DNA of 64,000 nucleotides from an uncultured Bacteroidales bacterium. GTDB taxonomy: Bacteria > Bacteroidota > Bacteroidia > Bacteroidales > UBA932. Every line of letters begins with the position of its first letter. Positions within the stretch are counted from its first letter, which is position 1. The notes under the pieces were generated by a model. The model ran no database searches and was not told where the DNA came from. It was given only the letters and a program-made list of their open reading frames with translations. The position numbers were made by a program, and so were the translations under genes. Where the stretch lies: assembly GCA_934667175.1 (NCBI GenBank), contig CAKULN010000011.1:1-64000 (forward strand), given 5' to 3'. This document shows positions 59,572 to 64,000 of this stretch, one piece after another.

Positions 59572-60906
59572 CTAAAGTCTAGCTTGGAGAGCCTTGCCCT
59601 GCTCCTCGTAGCCTGGCTTGCCGAGGAGGGCGAACATGTTCTTCTTGTAGGCTTCAACACCCGGTTGGTTGAACGGATTCACACCGAGAACATAGGCGCT
59701 GACTCCGCAGGCATATTCAAAGAAATAGAACAGGCCACCGAGGTTGAAGGCGTTGATTTTCTCGATAGAGACTTCCAGCTGAGGGACTCCGCCGTCGATG
59801 TGGGCGAGTTTTGTGCCGAGCCGCGCCATCGCGTTGCAGTGCTCCACATGCTGGCCGGCTAGATAGTTGAGCTGGTCGAGGTTCTGCTCGTCAGTGCCGA
59901 TGACAACCTCACGGTTGCTCTTTTCGATGTTGACGACAGTCTCGAAGACGATCCTGTCACCGTCCTGAATGAACTGTCCCATGGAGTGAAGGTCTGTCGT
60001 GAAATTGACAGAGGCCGGGAATATTCCCTTGAGGTCCTTGCCTTCAGACTCGCCGTAGAGCTGCTTCCACCATTCTCCAAGGTATTGGAACTTAGGGTTG
60101 TAGGCGACCAGAATCTCGACTTTCTTACCAAGTTTTGAATAGAGCAGGTTCCTCATCGCGGCGTACTGGACCGCAGGGTTCTCCTCGCTCTTCACCGCAA
60201 GGACTTTCTCCATCTCGACAGCGCCCGCTATCATCTCACGCACGTCAAAACCAGCGAGGACGATAGGCAGAAGACCTACCGGAGTAAGCACTGAGAAACG
60301 GCCTCCGACATTGTCTGGAACGACGAATGTCTTGTACCCTTCCTGTGTGGAGAGTGTCTTGAGGGCTCCCTTGTGTGCGTCTGTGATGGCGACGATCCTC
60401 TCGGAAGCGTCAGAGTAGTTCTTCTCTATGTGTTCCTTGACGATCCTGAACGCGACGGCCGGCTCTGTGGTGGTGCCTGACTTGGAGATCACGACCGTGG
60501 CAACATTCCTCTCGGCCACGAGATCCATCAGCTCGGCAAGATATTCCTCAGAGAGGTTGTTGCCTGCGAAGACAACCTCCGGAGCCTCTTTCGCGCCGCC
60601 AAGCTGCTTGGCGAAATTGTGGGAAAGTGCCTCGATGGCGCAGCGGGCTCCAAGGTAGGAACCGCCGATGCCGATCACTACGACCAGATTCACGCCCTTG
60701 GCCTTCCAGCTGTCCCGTACAGCCTCGCATTCGGCGATTAGGGCTTCCGGTGTCTGGGAAGGCAGATGCTTCCAGCCGAGGAAGTCATTGCCCGCGCCGG
60801 TCTCGCTGTCGAGCACGTCGAAAGCGGCCAGCGCCTTTTCAACATATTCCTTGTAATCCGCGTCCTTGACGAAGGAGGAGCATCCTCCCAAATTGACTTT
60901 GACCAT
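59572..60906 (-). CDS. pgi: Glucose-6-phosphate isomerase
   Basis: A 444-aa phosphoglucose isomerase of the short bacterial type. VVVIGIGGSYLGARCAIEAL, VISKSGTTTEPAVAFRI (phosphate site), GGRFSVLTPVGLLPIVLAG (signature) and GGVPQLEVSIEKINAFNLG are present. It interconverts glucose-6-P and fructose-6-P. The start is ATG 60906 (MVKVNLGGCSS), not the TTG at 60915. First gene of the operon with the GHMP kinase and nucleotidyltransferase, linking hexose-phosphate and nucleotide-sugar metabolism. Confidence 0.96.
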   Translation of the reverse strand: MVKVNLGGCSSFVKDADYKEYVEKALAAFDVLDSETGAGNDFLGWKHLPSQTPEALIAECEAVRDSWKAKGVNLVVVIGIGGSYLGARCAIEALSHNFAKQLGGAKEAPEVVFAGNNLSEEYLAELMDLVAERNVATVVISKSGTTTEPAVAFRIVKEHIEKNYSDASERIVAITDAHKGALKTLSTQEGYKTFVVPDNVGGRFSVLTPVGLLPIVLAGFDVREMIAGAVEMEKVLAVKSEENPAVQYAAMRNLLYSKLGKKVEILVAYNPKFQYLGEWWKQLYGESEGKDLKGIFPASVNFTTDLHSMGQFIQDGDRIVFETVVNIEKSNREVVIGTDEQNLDQLNYLAGQHVEHCNAMARLGTKLAHIDGGVPQLEVSIEKINAFNLGGLFYFFEYACGVSAYVLGVNPFNQPGVEAYKKNMFALLGKPGYEEQGKALQARL

Positions 60907-60962
60907 ATTGTTCAAATATTAAAGGTATATCGTTTATGTTTATAGTTCATTGCGTGCCAACC

Positions 60963-61105
60963 CACAAAAATAGCCATTTTCCTTAAATAATCCGCAATTA
61001 TTCTTTGAATATGGAGGAATATGGACGCATGAATATGGACGCTCACTAAAATCACTAAAATGAATCAATGCCTTGAAATTACGGTTGGTTTTGGCTATTT
61101 TTGTG
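60963..61105. promoter_or_regulatory. Divergent promoters sharing a 14-bp box
   Basis: TGGCTATTTTTGTG, which contains the -7 octamer TATTTTTG, occurs on the minus strand (60976 to 60963) for pgi and on the plus strand (61092-61105) for the M20 peptidase. The copies are inverted about 115 bp apart. Between them lie three GAATATGGA copies (61007-61043). Confidence 0.65.
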
Positions 61106-61127
61106 AAATGCAAATTAACGCAATAGG

Positions 61128-62492
61128 ATGAAGGAATATATTCAAGAAAACAAGGAGCGGTTCTTTGAGGAACTGTTCTCCCTCCTGCGGATTCCGTCGA
61201 TCAGCGCGAAGCAGGACCACAGGAAAGACATGGAACGTTGCGCCGAGAGGCTGAGGGAACTACTGTTGGAGGCAGGTGCTGATGAGGCGGGCGTATATCC
61301 GAGCAAGGGTAATCCGGTGGTGTTCGGCAAGAAGATCGTGAACCCGGAGTGGAAGACCGTGATGATCTACGGGCACTACGACGTGCAGCCGCCGGAGCCG
61401 CTTGAGAAATGGCACACTGATCCGTTCGAGCCAGTCATCAAGCAGGATCCTACCGGTCAGGAGGCGATCTATGCCCGTGGAGCCAACGATGACAAGGGGC
61501 AGCTCTTCATGCACATCAAGGCTTTTGAATATCTTCTCCGCAGCGGCAAACTGCGTCACAACGTGAAGTTCATCTTCGAGGGAGAGGAGGAGATCGGCAG
61601 TCCGTCCCTCCCGGCTTGGGTCAAGGAACATAAGAAATGGCTTGGGGCCGATGTGATTCTGGTGTCGGACACTACGATGATTTCCGACAAGGTGCCTTCC
61701 ATCAACTGCGGAATGAGGGGGTTGGCCTATTTGGAGGTGACCCTGACAGGGCCTGACAAGGATCTGCATTCGGGACATTACGGAGGCACTGTCGCAAATC
61801 CTATCCAGACACTGTGCGACTTGATCTCCGGGCTGATCGACAAGGACGGTCGTGTCACTGTCCCTGGATTCTATGATGATGTCGTGGAACTTTCAAAGAA
61901 AGACCGTGCCCAACTTGCCAGGGCTCCGTTTGACCTTAAGGAGTTCGAGGAGTCGGTGGGAGTCAGGGCCCTGCGTGGCGAGAAAGGCTACACCCCGCTT
62001 GAGAGGATAGGCATCAGGCCTTGTCTGGATGTGTGCGGGATCTGGGGCGGGTACACCGGAGAGGGTGCCAAGACGGTGCTCCCGTCCGTGGCCCACGCCA
62101 AGATCTCGATGCGTCTCGTTCCGAATCAGGAGAGCGCCAAGATCACGAGGATATTCAAGAAGCATCTTGAGAAGATCGCTCCGAAATATTGCCGCATAGA
62201 GGTCAAGCCGTGCGAAGGTGGGGAAGGGTTCCTTATTCCGATCTCGTCACCGGCGTTCCAGGCTGCCTCGAAGGCTATGGAGGAGGTCTATGGCGTCAAA
62301 CCTGTTCCGAGTCGTGGCGGCGGAAGCATCGCCGTGCTGGCTGACATGCAGAAGATTCTTGGCGTGGATCCGCTTCTGATGGGATTCGGCCTTGAAAGGG
62401 ACACAATCCATTCTCCGAACGAGAGTTATCTGCTTCGGCAGTTCTTTGCGGGGATGGAATCCATCGCGAAGTTTTATGAATATTATGAATAG
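61128..62492 (+). CDS. M20-family metallopeptidase (dipeptidase)
   Basis: 454 aa of the M20 family. Zinc ligands are visible in MIYGHYDVQPPEP (His), YARGANDDKGQLF (bridging Asp), FIFEGEEEIGSPS (base Glu and ligand Glu), ILVSDTTM (Asp) and LERDTIHSPNESY (His). The dimerisation lid sits at ~195-350. It probably cleaves dipeptides in the cytosol; there is no signal peptide. The gene begins 24 bases behind its -7 box TATTTTTG. The stop is followed at once by a repeat cluster. Confidence 0.92.
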   Translation: MKEYIQENKERFFEELFSLLRIPSISAKQDHRKDMERCAERLRELLLEAGADEAGVYPSKGNPVVFGKKIVNPEWKTVMIYGHYDVQPPEPLEKWHTDPFEPVIKQDPTGQEAIYARGANDDKGQLFMHIKAFEYLLRSGKLRHNVKFIFEGEEEIGSPSLPAWVKEHKKWLGADVILVSDTTMISDKVPSINCGMRGLAYLEVTLTGPDKDLHSGHYGGTVANPIQTLCDLISGLIDKDGRVTVPGFYDDVVELSKKDRAQLARAPFDLKEFEESVGVRALRGEKGYTPLERIGIRPCLDVCGIWGGYTGEGAKTVLPSVAHAKISMRLVPNQESAKITRIFKKHLEKIAPKYCRIEVKPCEGGEGFLIPISSPAFQAASKAMEEVYGVKPVPSRGGGSIAVLADMQKILGVDPLLMGFGLERDTIHSPNESYLLRQFFAGMESIAKFYEYYE

Positions 62493-62494
62493 AG

Positions 62495-62645
62495 GTCGCT
62501 TCGACAGGCTCAGCGACCGGAACCGTCAGGTCACTGAGCTTGCCGAAGTGACCTTTATATATTACGGAATATTCCGGTCGCTGAGCCTGCCGAAGCGACG
62601 AATAACAAACGAACAACTTCGGTCACTGAGCCTGTCGAAGTGACA
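62495..62645. repeat. Repeat cluster 10
   Basis: GGTCGCTTCGACAGGCTCAG, GGTCACTGAGCTTGCCGAAG, GGTCGCTGAGCCTGCCGAAG and GGTCACTGAGCCTGTCGAAG lie between the M20 peptidase and pyrF. In each, the two stem sides match (CACT with AGTG, CGCT with AGCG). Confidence 0.9.
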
Positions 62646-62661
62646 TAATGAAACAACAAAA

Positions 62662-63465
62662 ATGACAACAGCAGAATTATATTCCCAAATCAAGAAAAAA
62701 GCCTCGATGCTCTGCGTCGGACTTGACACCGACGTCGCAAAGATTCCGGAGTGTGTGAAGGCCGGCAGGACGGTAGGCGAGGCCGTGTTGGAGTTCAACA
62801 TGCGCATCATTGACGCCACCGCCCCGTATTGCGTCGCATTCAAGCCGAATCTCGCTTTCTATGAGTGCCTCGGAGTGGACGGTATGGCAATCCTCGACAA
62901 GACAGTCGAGCATATTCGTTCAAACCATCCGGAACAGTTCATCATCGCGGACGCCAAGAGGGGAGACATCGGCAACACCGCCAGGATGTACGCCAAGTCC
63001 CTCTTCGAGACTTTTGATTTTGACGCCGTTACCCTTTCTCCTTACATGGGCAGCGAGACCGTCACCCCTTTCCTTGAATATCCCGGCCGCTATGCCATCG
63101 TGGTGGCTCTGTCCTCCAATCCGTCCTCAGTCGATTTCCAGACCGCAGAAAAGGGTGGAAAACCTCTTTATCAGGTTGTGATGGAAAAAATGATGGAGAT
63201 CTCCACTCCGGAAAACATGATGTTCGTCGTTGGAGCGACGAAAGCTGACAAACTGAAGGAAATCAGGCGGTTCTGTCCGGACAATTTCTTTCTTGTCCCG
63301 GGTGTCGGGGCACAGGGTGGAAGCGCCGAGGAGGTGATTGCCAACGGAGCCAACTCCAAAGGCGGTCTCCTGATCAACTCCTCCCGTGGAGTCCTCTACG
63401 CCTCTTCCGGCGAGGACTTCGCCCAGGCCGCCGCCGCTGTCGCCGCCCGCACGGCAGCCCTGTAA
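62662..63465 (+). CDS. pyrF: Orotidine 5'-phosphate decarboxylase
   Basis: A 267-aa long-type (group 2) OMP decarboxylase, the last step of UMP synthesis. MLCVGLDTDVAKIPEC, FKPNLAFYECLG and the catalytic IADAKRGDIGNTARMYAKS (Lys and Asp tetrad) are present, with the phosphate loop VPGVGAQGGSAEEV and NSSRGVLYASSG. The ATG fits the family N-terminus. No other pyr genes are adjacent. Confidence 0.97.
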   Translation: MTTAELYSQIKKKASMLCVGLDTDVAKIPECVKAGRTVGEAVLEFNMRIIDATAPYCVAFKPNLAFYECLGVDGMAILDKTVEHIRSNHPEQFIIADAKRGDIGNTARMYAKSLFETFDFDAVTLSPYMGSETVTPFLEYPGRYAIVVALSSNPSSVDFQTAEKGGKPLYQVVMEKMMEISTPENMMFVVGATKADKLKEIRRFCPDNFFLVPGVGAQGGSAEEVIANGANSKGGLLINSSRGVLYASSGEDFAQAAAAVAARTAAL

Positions 63466-63469
63466 TAAA

Positions 63470-63588
63470 CCTTCCGGTCACAGAGCCTGCCGAAGTGCCG
63501 CTTTAGAAACAATGATCTCCGGTCACTGAGCTTGCCGAAGTGACAAATAACAAACGAATGCTTCGGTCACTGAGCTTGTCGAAGTGAC
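63470..63588. repeat. Repeat cluster 11
   Basis: Three spaced units: TTCCGGTCACAGAGCCTGCC, TCCGGTCACTGAGCTTGCCG and TTCGGTCACTGAGCTTGTCG, each closed by GAAGTG, directly behind pyrF. The second and third are joined by ACAAATAACAAACGAATG, and a near copy of this linker (CGAATAACAAACGAAC) joins units in cluster 10. Confidence 0.9.
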
Positions 63589-63632
63589 AATAATCAGACA
63601 TCCATTTAGGAATAGATGCCTGATTTATTGTC
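63586..63632 (+). terminator. Terminator-like hairpin behind pyrF
   Basis: GACAATAATCAGACATC (63586-63602) pairs with GATGCCTGATTTATTGTC (63615-63632) with one bulge and one mismatch around a 12-base loop. It begins inside the last repeat unit. A clean T tract is lacking. Confidence 0.6.
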
Positions 63633-63825
63633 CAATAGACTTTAAACATGCATTTGTGCAAATGTTATCAAACTTTATCTGATTTTTCAAATATTTTTAG
63701 CGGCAGAGAAAGAATCTGACTACCATTCTTACGGAAAGAAGTACCAAGATTACATTTCATTAGTGTCCGATGGTGGAAGTTGTCCAAGTTTTGCATAAAT
63801 TGCGCTCCGAAAAGTCAGGAATGTT
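63633..63825. other. Leader region of the AraC-type gene
   Basis: AT-rich, no gene and no exact -7 octamer recognised. CATGCATTTGTGCAAATG (63647-63664) contains the inverted pair CATTTG/CAAATG, a possible operator. Confidence 0.35.
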
Positions 63826-64000
63826 ATGGACGAGATTTACAGAATAGAGACCATCGAACAGTACAACAACATGTACGGCTTCAAGACGATGCATCCGTTG
63901 GTGGCGTACGTGGAATTCGATGAGAGCAACAGCAAACTCATTACGGGACGGCACACAAACGGATTCTATTCACTGTTTCTGAAGGAGACCAAAGGCTGTG
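63826..64000 (+). CDS. AraC-family regulator, N-terminal part (cut by window end)
   Basis: Fifty-eight codons from the ATG: MDEIYRIETIEQYNNMYGFK, then TMHPLVAYVEFDES and HTNGFYSLFLKETKGC. The HPLV...FYS(I/L)FLK pattern is the start of the cupin-like sensor domain of Bacteroidales AraC-type regulators. The DNA-binding domain lies beyond the window. The gene has no stop here, only an open edge. Confidence 0.72.
   Translation, partial: MDEIYRIETIEQYNNMYGFKTMHPLVAYVEFDESNSKLITGRHTNGFYSLFLKETKGC

Noticed and set aside
63760..63954. 64-aa minus-strand reading frame at the window end
   Set aside because: It is antisense to the recognisable N-terminus of an AraC-type regulator.
1..64000. tRNA or tmRNA genes
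   Set aside because: I looked in the larger intergenic regions for cloverleaf patterns (GGTTCRAATCC-like arms) and saw none. A covariance search would be decisive.

Overview
The window is about 64 kb of bacterial chromosome that looks like a member of the order Bacteroidales, probably from an animal gut. The evidence is a complete Sus-type glycan locus (SusC, SusD, SusE/F-like and SusG-like proteins), many -7 boxes of the Bacteroides form TAnnTTTG, few Shine-Dalgarno sequences, Ser-type sulfatase and lipocalin genes, and a lipoprotein-rich proteome. The family within the order cannot be settled from the sequence alone.

Layout. The window opens on the last ~33 bases of a 5S rRNA gene and its terminator. 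Positions 0.2-6.4 kb hold housekeeping genes (aminotransferase, RNase D-like exonuclease, rRNA methyltransferase, glyA, SpoU methyltransferase). Positions 6.5-21.8 kb form one functional block. A LytTR two-component pair is divergent from an SLC45-type sugar transporter, SusC, SusD, a four-module SusE/F-like lipoprotein, SusG and a double GH13 enzyme. Three TTCGTC direct repeats exactly 21 bp apart lie between the regulator and the transporter. An outer-membrane barrel protein with a repeated start region follows (21.8-24.3 kb). Next is a REP-associated tyrosine transposase (RAYT) gene flanked by two inverted arrays of 51-bp palindromic units (24.3-26.1 kb).

Positions 27-33 kb carry an ABC permease, a bile-salt-hydrolase/penicillin-acylase family enzyme, ferritin and a GlpT-type transporter. 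Positions 33.3-36.4 kb are a gene graveyard: a partial lipocalin duplicate joined to a SusC scrap, a decayed end of the downstream glycosyltransferase, and a scrap of an Rpn-family nuclease, set among an intact sulfatase and lipocalin. Positions 36.4-46.2 kb carry an Rpn nuclease, a three-gene lipid-linked glycosyl transfer operon, ALDH, a MATE pump, a small ADP-ribosyltransferase-like cassette and a Wzx-type flippase. Positions 46.5-50.8 kb carry an SGNH hydrolase, an AAA/PD-(D/E)XK protein and a 5'-truncated barrel pseudogene. The rest is mostly housekeeping: a second GlpT relative, CoA transferase, mazG, a GNAT protein, prfA, a sugar nucleotidyltransferase/GHMP-kinase/pgi operon, an M20 peptidase, pyrF, and the start of an AraC-type regulator cut by the window end.

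Two unrelated palindromic repeat families shape the window. The commoner one (stem GGTCACT, loop GAGCTTGTCGA, stem AGTGACC, with variants) occurs in eleven clusters. It has entered one coding region in frame, supplies the last codons of two genes, and forms the prfA terminator. The other is the 51-bp family around the RAYT gene. A third unexplained signal is a strong excess of the hexamer GAATAT/ATATTC throughout coding and non-coding DNA.
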